From assembly GCA_964236735.1 (NCBI GenBank), contig CAXSFM010000002.1:62001-126000 (forward strand): a stretch of 64,000 nt of DNA, given 5' to 3'. The stretch is from JAIVJG01 sp964236735 (GTDB lineage Bacteria; Acidobacteriota; Blastocatellia; Pyrinomonadales; Pyrinomonadaceae). Within the stretch, counting starts at the first letter, position 1. Every line of letters starts with the position of its first letter. The notes beneath the pieces are model-generated. The model saw only the letters and a list, made by a program, of their open reading frames with translations, was not told where the DNA came from and ran no database searches. The position numbers and the translations under genes are program-made. Below, piece after piece: positions 1 to 8,596 of the stretch.

Positions 1-839
1 ACGCTGATTCCGAGCGCCGTCTTTCCGCGCACAGGGAAAACTTTTTCGCCGAAGACCGCGAGCAGAGACAGTATCGCGCCGCCCAATCCCCACGCCGGTT
101 TGACGAGCAGGACGGCGAAGACGCGCGGCCTCGTCCGCACATAGCGGATGCCTTCAAGCGTGTCCGTGATGCCGAGAGCTTTGGCGACGGTCAATTTAGT
201 TTTTGGTCGTGCCGTCCGTTTCGGCAGCCGCACGCTGTAGATAAGCGCGGCTGACGCGAGATAGGTCAGCGAGTCGAGGATGAAGGCCGAGCGCGTGCCG
301 AAAGCTCCCGTCACCACGCCGCCCAGAGCCGCGCCGAGCGTGAGCATTGCCGACCAGGTGACGGACGAAAGCGCGTTGGCCGTCACGAGTTCGCGCTCCG
401 CGACGATGGAAGGGATGGCGGCGGATCGCGCCGGCTCGAAGAAGGTCGAGAGCGCGAGTTGCAGCACCGTCAGAGCGTAAATAATCCAGACCTGTTCGGG
501 ACGCCGGACGAGCAGGAAGCCGAGCACAACGACGGCGCGCAAAAGGTCGCTCGCGATCATAATGTGGCGTCGGTTGAAGCGGTCGGCGATGACGCCGGAG
601 AGCGGCGACATCACGACGCTCGGCAAAAAACGCGCGACGAGAATGAGCGTCACGGCGCGGCCTGAGCCGGTCAGTTGCAGCACGAGCGTATAGACGGCGA
701 TGGTGTCGAACCAGTCGCCGAGTTGGCTGACAACCTGTCCGAGCCAGATTTGACGGAAGTCGCGGTTACGCCGGACAAGTTCGACGTAGCCGACGGGCGC
801 GCCCGCGCGGTTCTTTTGCGTGGCCTGTGTCTCCTTCAA
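1..839 (-). CDS. MFS transporter, 3' part outside window
   Basis: The reverse strand is open from a TTG start near 839 to the window edge, about 279 codons. The translation begins LKETQATQKN and continues through a hydrophobic major facilitator segment. It contains the loop motif SGVIADRFNRRH, which matches the MFS motif A pattern (G-x-x-x-D-R-x-x-R-R) between the second and third membrane helices. The family moves small solutes or drugs across the inner membrane by proton-coupled exchange. The substrate cannot be read from sequence. No ATG lies just upstream in frame, so the TTG start is the best choice but is uncertain. The gene is divergent from the next gene and separated from it by an inverted-repeat element. 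Confidence 0.75.
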   Translation of the reverse strand, partial: MKETQATQKNRAGAPVGYVELVRRNRDFRQIWLGQVVSQLGDWFDTIAVYTLVLQLTGSGRAVTLILVARFLPSVVMSPLSGVIADRFNRRHIMIASDLLRAVVVLGFLLVRRPEQVWIIYALTVLQLALSTFFEPARSAAIPSIVAERELVTANALSSVTWSAMLTLGAALGGVVTGAFGTRSAFILDSLTYLASAALIYSVRLPKRTARPKTKLTVAKALGITDTLEGIRYVRTRPRVFAVLLVKPAWGLGGAILSLLAVFGEKVFPVRGKTALGIS

Positions 840-958
840 AACGCTCTCGCCGTTGATAATTAGTTGAAGTTGGAACTGTGCGAGAGTGCCCGTGCGTCGA
901 GCGCGTTGTCAAACAGATCGGGCCGGGAGGATGCGCGAGAGTTGAAAGAAAGAATTTC

Positions 959-1047
959 ACCACAGAGGACTCAGAGGAACACAGAGAAAAGACAGAGGGA
1001 TGCAAAGGTGCAGCGCTTCCTCTGTGTTCCTCTGAGTCCTCTGTGGT
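959..1047. repeat. CACAGAGG-family inverted repeat, copy 1
   Basis: A perfect 28-bp inverted repeat (959-986 with 1020-1047) opens with ACCACAGAGG and closes with CCTCTGTGGT, around a 33-base loop. The arms are built from roughly 9-base units related to CACAGAGGA. Related copies lie at 16006-16101 and 56145-56235. It sits between divergent genes, so it is not a simple terminator. Confidence 0.9.
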
Positions 1048-1099
1048 AAATCTCCGGTCGCGTTCATTGAGAAGTCGCAGTAGTATCGTTAGTAAACCT

Positions 1100-1603
1100 A
1101 TGAGAGACACACTGAGCGTCAGTATCGAGAGTCCGCAGAGCGGCTGGATGTCTCTGCGCCTGCGTGCCGGAGAGCAGCAGAGCTTCGTCGCCGTCATGTC
1201 GCACGCGCCGCACGACTCACTCGCCGCGTTGATGCGCGCGCTGACCGCGCTGCTTAACAATTTATCAACAACTGCGACGGTGCGTTGGAACGCCGAGCCT
1301 GAAGAGTTCGACTTCGCATTCTGCGCGAGCGGCGAAGATAAATTCGAGTTACAAATCACTCGCTTTCCCGATCATCGTCGCGAGACGAGCACGAGCGACG
1401 TTGTCTTCTCGTTCGACGGCTCTCTGCGCGCATCGTGCCTGACGTTCGGGCGCGAGTTGCGCTCTCTGCGCGCGCGTAGCGAGACGGATGTCTTTACGCA
1501 AAACTGGCGGCGCGCATTTCCTGAAAAGGAACTGTCGGAATTCACGTCTGCGCTCGACACGCACGCCAAAGTAACATCAACGCAAACGGACATTTCCGCA
1601 TAG
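1100..1603 (+). CDS. Hypothetical protein, 167 aa
   Basis: No family is recognised. The ATG at 1100 is chosen because the longer open frame upstream only translates the inverted repeat at 959-1047. The product is soluble, has no signal peptide or membrane helix, starts MRDTLSVSIESPQSGW, and looks like a mixed alpha/beta domain with a central stretch of alternating charged residues. The C-terminal third is arginine-rich and helical. The reading frame uses GC-rich third positions like its neighbours, which argues that it is real. It stands alone between a divergent transporter and a long structured leader, so the context gives no functional clue. Confidence 0.55.
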   Translation: MRDTLSVSIESPQSGWMSLRLRAGEQQSFVAVMSHAPHDSLAALMRALTALLNNLSTTATVRWNAEPEEFDFAFCASGEDKFELQITRFPDHRRETSTSDVVFSFDGSLRASCLTFGRELRSLRARSETDVFTQNWRRAFPEKELSEFTSALDTHAKVTSTQTDISA

Positions 1604-1761
1604 TCCGGTCAATCTCACAGTTCTCGTCAAGCTGACTTGTCACCCTGACCGCGCTGCGATTCGCTCAACGCGCGCGCGCCGGCATATCCCGCAAACTCCC
1701 GCCTGTTTCCAAGTTTTTCGCTTTCAGATTGCTGCGGCACGCCGGTTGTAAAGGTATGCGG

Positions 1762-2012
1762 TGCGGCTTGCGGGAATGTCCTACGGGCGTTTCGCGGACT
1801 CTCCGCACAGAGTTCGTAAAGCCGCACAGTTTTAAGCGCGCGAACGGCCACAAGAGCCGCGAGCGCGTCGAGCATCGAACGAGAAAAAGATGCTCGCGAT
1901 TTCTCACCCAGCAAGAGCGGGTTTCAAGTGCCCGAAGAAACGAACCCGCTCATTGCCCCACGCCGTCGCCGAAAGCGAGAGAACCGATTTGCTCCCGGCC
2001 TCGCTTTCGGCG
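1762..2012 (+). promoter_or_regulatory. Multi-hairpin leader upstream of the HD-GYP/GGDEF gene
   Basis: The 464-base gap 1604-2067 holds four successive inverted repeats. A 9-bp stem opens with GTGCGGCTT (1762-1770 with 1819-1827). An 8-bp stem is CGAGCATC (1869-1876 with 1889-1896). A 9-bp stem is GAGCGGGTT (1915-1923 with 1943-1951). A perfect 13-bp stem is CGCCGAAAGCGAG (1967-1979 with 2000-2012). The last ends 55 bases before the gene start. It could be a structured 5' leader, a small RNA or clustered repeats. I could not match it to the known cyclic-di-GMP riboswitch cores. Confidence 0.4.
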
Positions 2013-2067
2013 GCGCACCATTCAAGAGGCCAGCAGAGCAAGACCCGGATCGTGTAGAGCCAAGCGG

Positions 2068-4626
2068 ATGAACTTCATAGACATGTCAGACTACAGCCGC
2101 GCCGCCAAGTTTTACTGGTGGGCGTTGGTCTGTGCCGGCGCGCTCGCCTGCGCGTGGGGCGTGACGGGCTGTCTCGCGTTCACGCCGATGCAGTTGGCGC
2201 AATTGCTCGTCCTCGCTTCTCTCGTCGTTATCTCCGGCGCGCTTCCCATACGCATCCCCGGCACAAAGGCCAGCGTCACGGCGGGCGACACTTTCACGTT
2301 TCTCTGCGTCATTTTTCTCGGCGTGCCGGCGGCGGTTTTAATCGGCGCGATTGATTTGCTGACGAGTTCCGTCCGCACCTCGCACCGCGCGACGAGTTGG
2401 ATCGCCGCGCCCGCGTGCATGGCTCTGACGGTCTTCGTCTCCGGCCACATCTTTTATCTCTCGCTCGCCGCCGATACGGGCGTCGCGCGCAACCCTGTCG
2501 GCTTCGGCCTGAGTTTGTCACTCGCGCAACTCGCGCTGCCGCTCGTCGTGATGGCGCTCGCGCAGTATCTTTTGAACGGCTTGCTCGTCGCGACTCTGCT
2601 CGCGCTCAAGAAGCGTCGTCCCATTCTCCAACTGTGGAGAGAAAATTATCTCTGGACATCTCTGACATTCTTCGCCGCCGCGCTCGCCGCGCTCGTCGTC
2701 TATAGCGCGATGATGAGCTTCGGCCTGCTCTACGTTTTGCTCAGTCTGCCCGTCATCATCGCTTCTTATGCCACCTACCGGACGTTCTTCGAGCGCGTCG
2801 CAGAGAAGACGCGCGAAGTCGCAGAGACGAGCCGCATTCATCTCGCCACCGTCGAAGCGCTCGCCACCGCCATTGACGCCAAAGACCAGACGACGCACTG
2901 CCACGTCCGCCGCGTGCAAATTTACACGACGCGGATGGGCGAATTGTTAGGACTCAACGTGAGCGAGATTAAGGCGCTCAAGGCCGGCGCGCTTTTGCAC
3001 GACATCGGCAAGCTGGCCGTGCCCGATCACATTCTCAACAAGCCGGGCAAGCTCACGCCCGCCGAGTTCGAGAAGATGAAGATACACACTTCCGTCGGCG
3101 CGCAGATACTTGAGCGTGTCGGCTTCCCGTACCCGGTCGTGCCCATCGTGCGCTCGCACCACGAGCAATGGGACGGGCACGGCTACCCGGACGGCTTGAG
3201 CGGCGAAAGTATTCCGCTCACCGCGCGCATTCTCTCCGTCGTTGACTGCTTCGACGCCGTGCGCGAAGAGAGACCTTTTCGCAAAAGCATGACGCGCGAT
3301 GAAGCGTGTACGCTCCTGCGCCGTCGCGCCGGGACGCACTTTGATCCGCATGTCGTCGAGGTGTTTCTGGAGCATCTGCCGGAGTTCGAGCGCGAGATCG
3401 TCGCGCAGGGACTCGACCATCAAAGCAACATCGCCGCTGAATGCGAAGTTCGCTCGCTGCACGGAGATGACGTGCATGTCTCCGAGTCTCCAACTGACGA
3501 TGCATCATCTGCGACGCGACGTGACGTGCCTGCCGCATCTTCGACGCCGGACTATCTCAGCCAGATCAAGAGCGCGCACAGAGAAGTCTATGCGCTCTAT
3601 GAAATCGCGCGCACGTTCGGCTCTTCGCTCGACATCGAAGACACCGTCTCCGTTCTCGTCAACAAGGTCGGCCACATCGTCCCGTTCGATTTGTGCGCCG
3701 TCTATCTCTATGACGAAGCGAACGAGTGCGCGACCGCCGCGCACGTCGCCGGGCGCAATTCGGATTTGATGCGCGGGCGCGTCGTCGCCTCTGGCGAAGG
3801 CGTGACCGGCTTCGTGCTCGCCAACCGCCGCGCCGCCGTCCATCTCGATCCGATGCTCGACTTCACGGGCGTCGAGCTTCCACACAATTGCGTCTATCGC
3901 TCGATGGTCGCCGTGCCGCTTTTGAAAGACGAGCGCGTCCACGGCGTGCTCGCCGTCTATGCGCTCGATGCGCGACGCTACACGGACGACCACCTGCGTA
4001 TGCTCGACACCGTCGCGCGCCTCGCGGCGGACGCCATCGCCAACGCCACGCAGCACGCCGTCGCCGAGTCGCACGCGCTGACAGACACGCTGACGGAACT
4101 GCCCAACGCGCGCGCCATGTACCTGCGCTTCGAGCAGGAAGTCGCGCGCGCGCGTCGCACGAATCGTCCCTTTCAAGTCGTCATGCTCGACCTCGACGAT
4201 TTCAAGCAGGTCAACGACACTTACGGCCACACGACGGGCGACCAAATGCTCCGCGAAGTGGCGCGCATCGTGGGGGCGCAACTGCGCGAGTATGATTTTC
4301 TCGCGCGCTACGCCGGCGACGAGTTCGTCGCCATCATGCAGGATTTGGACGACGAGCAGACCGCAGACTTACGCGAGCGCATCGAAACGGCGGTCGCCAA
4401 ATTCGCGCTTCATGTGCGCGGCGACAAATACGCGCGCGTCGGCATCAGCGTCGGCTCGGCCAGCTACGGCGCGAACGGCGAGACGCTCGATCAACTTCTC
4501 ATTGCCGCCGACGAAGCGATGTACTCCGCCAAGTCCGGCCACAAACAGCGGCAAGCCCTCAACGTCAACACGGAAAAAGCTACAGACCTCAACACCGGCA
4601 ATCTCACTTCGACGGCGATCAACTAA
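2068..4626 (+). CDS. Membrane HD-GYP / GAF / GGDEF cyclic-di-GMP protein
   Basis: This 852-residue inner-membrane protein carries both cyclic-di-GMP activities. Residues about 15-235 form several hydrophobic helices. An HD-GYP phosphodiesterase domain follows at about 255-440, with HDIGK near 311 and HHEQWDGHGYPDG near 365-375; the metal and GYP signatures are intact. A GAF sensor domain spans about 508-665. A C-terminal GGDEF diguanylate cyclase starts near 672, with the active loop written AGDEF near 750, a variant found in active enzymes. The ATG at 2068 was chosen because the 113 codons upstream look non-coding and pass through hairpins; the ATG at 2083 is an alternative. The gene precedes a two-component pair. 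Which activity dominates in vivo cannot be told. Confidence 0.9.
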   Translation: MNFIDMSDYSRAAKFYWWALVCAGALACAWGVTGCLAFTPMQLAQLLVLASLVVISGALPIRIPGTKASVTAGDTFTFLCVIFLGVPAAVLIGAIDLLTSSVRTSHRATSWIAAPACMALTVFVSGHIFYLSLAADTGVARNPVGFGLSLSLAQLALPLVVMALAQYLLNGLLVATLLALKKRRPILQLWRENYLWTSLTFFAAALAALVVYSAMMSFGLLYVLLSLPVIIASYATYRTFFERVAEKTREVAETSRIHLATVEALATAIDAKDQTTHCHVRRVQIYTTRMGELLGLNVSEIKALKAGALLHDIGKLAVPDHILNKPGKLTPAEFEKMKIHTSVGAQILERVGFPYPVVPIVRSHHEQWDGHGYPDGLSGESIPLTARILSVVDCFDAVREERPFRKSMTRDEACTLLRRRAGTHFDPHVVEVFLEHLPEFEREIVAQGLDHQSNIAAECEVRSLHGDDVHVSESPTDDASSATRRDVPAASSTPDYLSQIKSAHREVYALYEIARTFGSSLDIEDTVSVLVNKVGHIVPFDLCAVYLYDEANECATAAHVAGRNSDLMRGRVVASGEGVTGFVLANRRAAVHLDPMLDFTGVELPHNCVYRSMVAVPLLKDERVHGVLAVYALDARRYTDDHLRMLDTVARLAADAIANATQHAVAESHALTDTLTELPNARAMYLRFEQEVARARRTNRPFQVVMLDLDDFKQVNDTYGHTTGDQMLREVARIVGAQLREYDFLARYAGDEFVAIMQDLDDEQTADLRERIETAVAKFALHVRGDKYARVGISVGSASYGANGETLDQLLIAADEAMYSAKSGHKQRQALNVNTEKATDLNTGNLTSTAIN

Positions 4627-4633
4627 ACTACAT

Positions 4634-4711
4634 GATGAATGCGGAATGATGAGTGGTGAATGATTGGCGAGGCTCTTGTCTTCATTCATCACTCATCATT
4701 CCGCATTCATC
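4634..4711. repeat. Heptad hairpin, GATGAAT family
   Basis: The 5' arm reads as 7-base units GATGAAT, GCGGAAT, GATGAGT, GGTGAAT. The 3' arm is its near-perfect reverse complement, ending CATTCATC. The loop contains CTCTTGTC. It lies between two co-directional signalling genes and resembles the copy at 52764. Confidence 0.9.
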
Positions 4712-4899
4712 ACTTCTTCTTGACTTTCCCTCCTGCAATCGTCTTCAATCGTTAAGGGCGCGCTGTGCGTCGCAAGCTGTGCTGTGAACATCGCTTGCGC
4801 GTGTCTCAGCGACGTTCGAGATATTCACATCGCGTTGCGGATTTCCCGCAGCAGCCTTCCAGCACCGACGAACTTTCCGGCACGTCAACGAAACCGAAG

Positions 4900-7023
4900 A
4901 TGTCAGTTTCATCCATCGTTAACAACGCCAATGCGACCGCGCGCCTGCTCGTCATCGAGGGCGACGAGCGCGTGCGTCAGGAGTTGCAACGGACTCTGGA
5001 AACGGAAGGCCATCGCGTCACTTCGTGCGCCGACGCGACGGCGGCTCTGCGCGATTTGCGACAGCACCGCACAGACCTCGTCGTGCTCGACATGGAACTG
5101 CCGGGCGTGGGCGGCATCGCGCTGTGCCGCCTGCTGCGCGCGCAGGCCGCGACCAAACATCTGCCGATTATCATTATCTCCGCGCGCGACAGCGAAGAGG
5201 ACAAAGTTGACGCCTTCGCCGCCGGCGCGGACGACTTCGTCGCCAAAGCCTCGACCTCGCGCGAATTGCTGTCGCGCGTGAGCGCGCACCTCGAAGCCGC
5301 AACGCGCGCGCGTGTGCTCGAAGGCAGCAACCGCGAGTTGAGTTTTCTCGCCGATCTCGGTCGCGGCTTGCTTCATGCGCTGAGTCCGGCGGAAGTCGTG
5401 CGGCGCGTGGCGGGCGCGACCTACGAAGGCGCGAACGCCGCGATGTGCGCCGCCGTCCTCGTTTCGCAAGCGAGCATGAAGACGAAAGGCGCGGGCGTCA
5501 GTGGTGTTGATAGTGTTGACGCGGCGGCGAGCATCTGCGTCTTTGACCGCGAAGGCAGCGCGGAAGAGGACGTTGCGCTGATTCATTTCGACAAACTGCT
5601 CGCGTGGCTTGATGCCGCGCCTTCTGCTTCGCACCGCGTCGAAGATCAGGCGCAATTTTTTATCCGCGACAATAATCACCACGCCGAATACGTCGCGCCG
5701 CTCAGGTTCGAGGGACGCGCTCTCGGCGCGCTCGTCGTCGCCTTCGACCGCGCGACGGATTGCGACCAGACGGAGGAGCGTCTGATTGACGCCGCCGCGC
5801 AGCAGGCCGCGCTCGCCGCGCGCATCTCTTCGCTGTATGAAGCGGCGCGGCAGTCTTCGTTCACGCTCGCGCGCGAGGTCGAGCGCCGCACGGCAGAGGC
5901 CGAGGCGCAGCGTCGTTTCACCGAAGCGATCATAGACACTCTGCCCGTCTCGCTCTATGCGATTGACCGCAACTATCGCGTCGTCGCCTGGAATCGCAAC
6001 CGCGAGCAGGGCGGGCAGGGCATCCCGCGCGGCGAAGTTTTGGGGCGCAACGTCTTCGAGGTGCTCTCGCGCCAGCCGCGCGAAGTGCTGGAGAAAGAAT
6101 TCTCGCGCGCCTTCGAGACGGGACGCATCGAGCGCATCGAGCAGGAGACGAACACGGCTGACGGAACGACGAAGCACTGGCTCGTCAGCAAAGTGCCGAT
6201 GCGCGCCGAAGGGGGCGAGATCACGCACGTCATCACGGTCGGCGAAGAGACGACGGCGCGCGTCGTGGCGAGCCGTGCAGTGGCGCGCTCGGAAAAACTG
6301 GCGGCGGTCGGCAGGCTCGCGGCGGGCGTCGTGCATGAAATCAACAATCCGCTCGCGACGATTGCGGCGTGTGCCGAAGCCCTGGAGACGCGCGTCGGCG
6401 AAGGCGTCTATGGCGCGTCGTCGTCGGATGTGGAGGATTTGCGCGAGTATCTGCAACTGATTCGCAGCGAGGCTTTTCGTTGCAAGCACATCACGAACGG
6501 CTTATTAGATTTCAGTCGCGCGCGCGCGGGACAGCACGCGCCCGTCAATGTCTCGGAAGTCGTCGAGTCGGCGGCGCGACTGCTCTTGCACCAGCGTCGC
6601 GGCCCCGCCGTCAAGATAGAAGTCGAAGTGTCGGAACGTCTCCCGCTCGTCTCCGGCGATGAGGGGCAGTTGCAGCAGGCCGTCATCATCCTCGCCGAGA
6701 ATGCGATTGATGCGATGTCTGAAGAGGGCACGCTGCGTCTTCACACGCGCGCCGGCGCGGGCGAAGTGCCGAGCGTCTTCGTTGAAGTGAGCGACACGGG
6801 GCACGGCATCCCGCCGGCAATTCTGGAGCGCATCTTCGATCCGTTCTTCACGACGAAGGAGGTCGGGCGCGGCACAGGGTTAGGGCTGGCCGTCTGTTAT
6901 GGTATTGTTACAGAGCACGGCGGGCGCATCAGCGTTGACTCGTCCGTGGGGCGCGGGACGACTTTCACCATCCGTTTGCCCGCCAACACCATCCCAATAT
7001 CTGACGGAGAGCGGACAAGTTGA
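4900..7023 (+). CDS. NtrB-like sensor histidine kinase with N-terminal receiver
   Basis: This soluble kinase of 707 residues begins with a receiver domain (about 14-130, phospho-acceptor Asp near 64 in VLDMELPG). A GAF-like region follows (about 145-315), then a short coiled segment, a PAS domain (about 342-457), and HisKA with the phosphorylated His near 478 in VVHEINNPL. A complete HATPase domain ends the protein (about 580-700; N box ENAID, G boxes DTGHGIP and GRGTGLGL). The kinase core is of the NtrB class. The ATG at 4900 is preferred because the upstream extension is non-protein-like; its ribosome site is weak. The stop overlaps the start of the next gene, so the kinase and its sigma-54 activator are translationally coupled and probably form a cognate pair. 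The signal is unknown. Confidence 0.9.
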   Translation: MSVSSIVNNANATARLLVIEGDERVRQELQRTLETEGHRVTSCADATAALRDLRQHRTDLVVLDMELPGVGGIALCRLLRAQAATKHLPIIIISARDSEEDKVDAFAAGADDFVAKASTSRELLSRVSAHLEAATRARVLEGSNRELSFLADLGRGLLHALSPAEVVRRVAGATYEGANAAMCAAVLVSQASMKTKGAGVSGVDSVDAAASICVFDREGSAEEDVALIHFDKLLAWLDAAPSASHRVEDQAQFFIRDNNHHAEYVAPLRFEGRALGALVVAFDRATDCDQTEERLIDAAAQQAALAARISSLYEAARQSSFTLAREVERRTAEAEAQRRFTEAIIDTLPVSLYAIDRNYRVVAWNRNREQGGQGIPRGEVLGRNVFEVLSRQPREVLEKEFSRAFETGRIERIEQETNTADGTTKHWLVSKVPMRAEGGEITHVITVGEETTARVVASRAVARSEKLAAVGRLAAGVVHEINNPLATIAACAEALETRVGEGVYGASSSDVEDLREYLQLIRSEAFRCKHITNGLLDFSRARAGQHAPVNVSEVVESAARLLLHQRRGPAVKIEVEVSERLPLVSGDEGQLQQAVIILAENAIDAMSEEGTLRLHTRAGAGEVPSVFVEVSDTGHGIPPAILERIFDPFFTTKEVGRGTGLGLAVCYGIVTEHGGRISVDSSVGRGTTFTIRLPANTIPISDGERTS

Positions 7024-8462
7024 GTCAGAACATCCAACCAGCCAGAATTCTCGTCGCCGAAGATGAAGCCAACTTGCGGCTCGTCCTGCAAAAAGAATTG
7101 CAGCGCATGGGACATGAGGTGCGTGTCGCGTCCGACGGCGAGGCGGCCTTGCGTCTTTTGGAAGAGAGCAACGTGGACGTGCTGCTCTGCGACATCAACA
7201 TGCCGCGCATGGACGGCCTCGAACTTTTGCGTCGTCTGTATCAACGTCCCAATCCGCCCGAAGTCGTGATGCTGACGGGGCACGCGACGGTTGAGTCGGC
7301 GATTGAGGCGATGAAGCTCGGCGCTTATGATTATCTCTCGAAGCCATATCGCATCGCGGAACTCGACGTGCTCGTCAAGCAGGCGGCGGAGAAGCGCAGG
7401 CTGCGAGTTGATAATCAACGCCTGCGCGCCGTTGTCGAACGCGCGTCGGCGACGCCGGAGATCGTCTTCGTCTCGGACGCGATGAAGGAAGTGATGCGGC
7501 TCGTCGAGCGCGTCGCGCCTTCGGAAGCATCCGTCTTGATTACGGGCGAGTCAGGCACGGGCAAGGAACTCATCGCGCACGCCATACACCGTCTCTCGCG
7601 TCGCGGCGAAGGCTCTTTCATAGACCTCAACTGCGCGGCCATCCAGGACACGCTGCTCGAATCGGAATTATTCGGCTACGAGGCCGGCGCGTTCTCAGGC
7701 GCGAAGGGACGCAAGCTCGGACTGTGGGAACTCGCCGATCAGGGCACGATCTTTCTCGACGAAGTGACAGAGCTTCCGCCTCAACTGCAATCGAAGTTGC
7801 TGCGCGCGATTGAGACGAATTCTTTTTATCGCGTCGGCGCGGTGCGAAAAGTTCAAGTCAACGTCCGCATCGTCGCGGCGACCAACCGTGACATCAACGA
7901 AGTGGTCGGCGACGGCAGATTCCGCTCCGACTTGCTCTACCGCGTCAACGGTTTTCAAATTTCACTGCCACCCTTGCGCGAGCGTCCAGATGACATCGAA
8001 CCGCTTGCCGCGCACCTGCTCAAACAACTCGGCGGCACGAATCCACCGGAGTTGACGCCCGAAACTCTCGAAGCTCTCAAGGCTTACGCATGGCCGGGCA
8101 ACGTGCGGCAACTCCGCAACACACTTGAGCGCGCGATGTTGCTCTCGAACGAAGGGCGTATCACGACCGCCGAACTGCCGCCCGAAATCATGCGGCCTGC
8201 CGCGCCTGCTTACACATCCGCGAACGTCGCCACGTCAACCGGCGGCGCGTACACGGACGGTTCCGTCTCGTCACCAACCTTCAATCACGGCCTGCCCGCC
8301 GGAGCCACGCAGCAGACGTTGAGCGAAGTCGAGCGACAGCAGATTCTCTCCGCGCTCGAACAGACGGGCTGGCATCGCGGCAGGACGGCGGAAATGCTCG
8401 GCATCTCTCCGTCCACGCTCTACCGACGCCTGCGCGACTACAACCTGACACGCCGTCCATAA
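7020..8462 (+). CDS. Sigma-54-dependent response regulator, NtrC family
   Basis: This 480-residue activator has a receiver domain (about 9-125), an AAA+ domain (about 145-375) and a Fis-type helix-turn-helix (about 435-478, LGISPSTLYRRL). Walker A is GESGTGKE near 178 and Walker B is LDEVTE near 246. The loop that contacts sigma-54 is normally GAFTGA; here it reads GAFSGA near 224, a conservative change. The start is a TTG whose last two bases overlap the TGA stop of the upstream kinase, with GGAG about ten bases before it. Phosphorylation by the coupled kinase would let it remodel sigma-54 polymerase at enhancer-dependent promoters. A strong hairpin terminator follows within 30 bases. Target genes are not evident in the window. 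Confidence 0.93.
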   Translation: MSQNIQPARILVAEDEANLRLVLQKELQRMGHEVRVASDGEAALRLLEESNVDVLLCDINMPRMDGLELLRRLYQRPNPPEVVMLTGHATVESAIEAMKLGAYDYLSKPYRIAELDVLVKQAAEKRRLRVDNQRLRAVVERASATPEIVFVSDAMKEVMRLVERVAPSEASVLITGESGTGKELIAHAIHRLSRRGEGSFIDLNCAAIQDTLLESELFGYEAGAFSGAKGRKLGLWELADQGTIFLDEVTELPPQLQSKLLRAIETNSFYRVGAVRKVQVNVRIVAATNRDINEVVGDGRFRSDLLYRVNGFQISLPPLRERPDDIEPLAAHLLKQLGGTNPPELTPETLEALKAYAWPGNVRQLRNTLERAMLLSNEGRITTAELPPEIMRPAAPAYTSANVATSTGGAYTDGSVSSPTFNHGLPAGATQQTLSEVERQQILSALEQTGWHRGRTAEMLGISPSTLYRRLRDYNLTRRP

Positions 8463-8591
8463 AACAGAAAGCAGTAGGCAGAAAGCAGAAGGCAGTCAAG
8501 ACGAAAGAGAATCTTGACTGCCTTCTTTGTTGAATCGAATGTTAAAGGCTGCCGCTTCTTGTCTGCCTACTGCCTTCTGCTTTCTGCCTAC
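8463..8591. repeat. Heptad hairpin, CAGAAGG family
   Basis: Units CAGAAAG, CAGTAGG, CAGAAAG, CAGAAGG repeat every 7 bases in the left arm. A complementary array (CTGCCTACTGCC and CTTCTGCTTTCTGCC) lies at 8561-8591. A shorter perfect hairpin is nested inside, and CTTGTC precedes the right arm. It sits between convergent genes. A relative is at 46981-47105. Confidence 0.88.
8487..8526 (+). terminator. Intrinsic terminator of the sigma-54 regulator gene
   Basis: A perfect 15-bp stem (8487-8501 with 8512-8526, AGAAGGCAGTCAAGA) closes a 10-base loop and is followed by TTGTTG. It starts 25 bases after the stop codon of the regulator and is nested within the heptad element. Confidence 0.7.
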
Positions 8592-8596
8592 TATCT

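Noticed and set aside
1762..2012. Known cyclic-di-GMP riboswitch upstream of the HD-GYP gene
   Set aside because: I could not find the conserved core of class I or class II; kept only as an unassigned structured leader.
1729..2067. Extension of the HD-GYP protein by 113 residues upstream
   Set aside because: The residues look non-protein-like and the DNA carries four hairpins; the ATG at 2068 precedes a normal membrane segment.
4909..6489. Open frame of 526 codons antisense to the histidine kinase
   Set aside because: It is an antisense shadow of the GC-rich kinase gene. Its translation is arginine-rich without domains, while the plus strand has a complete kinase.
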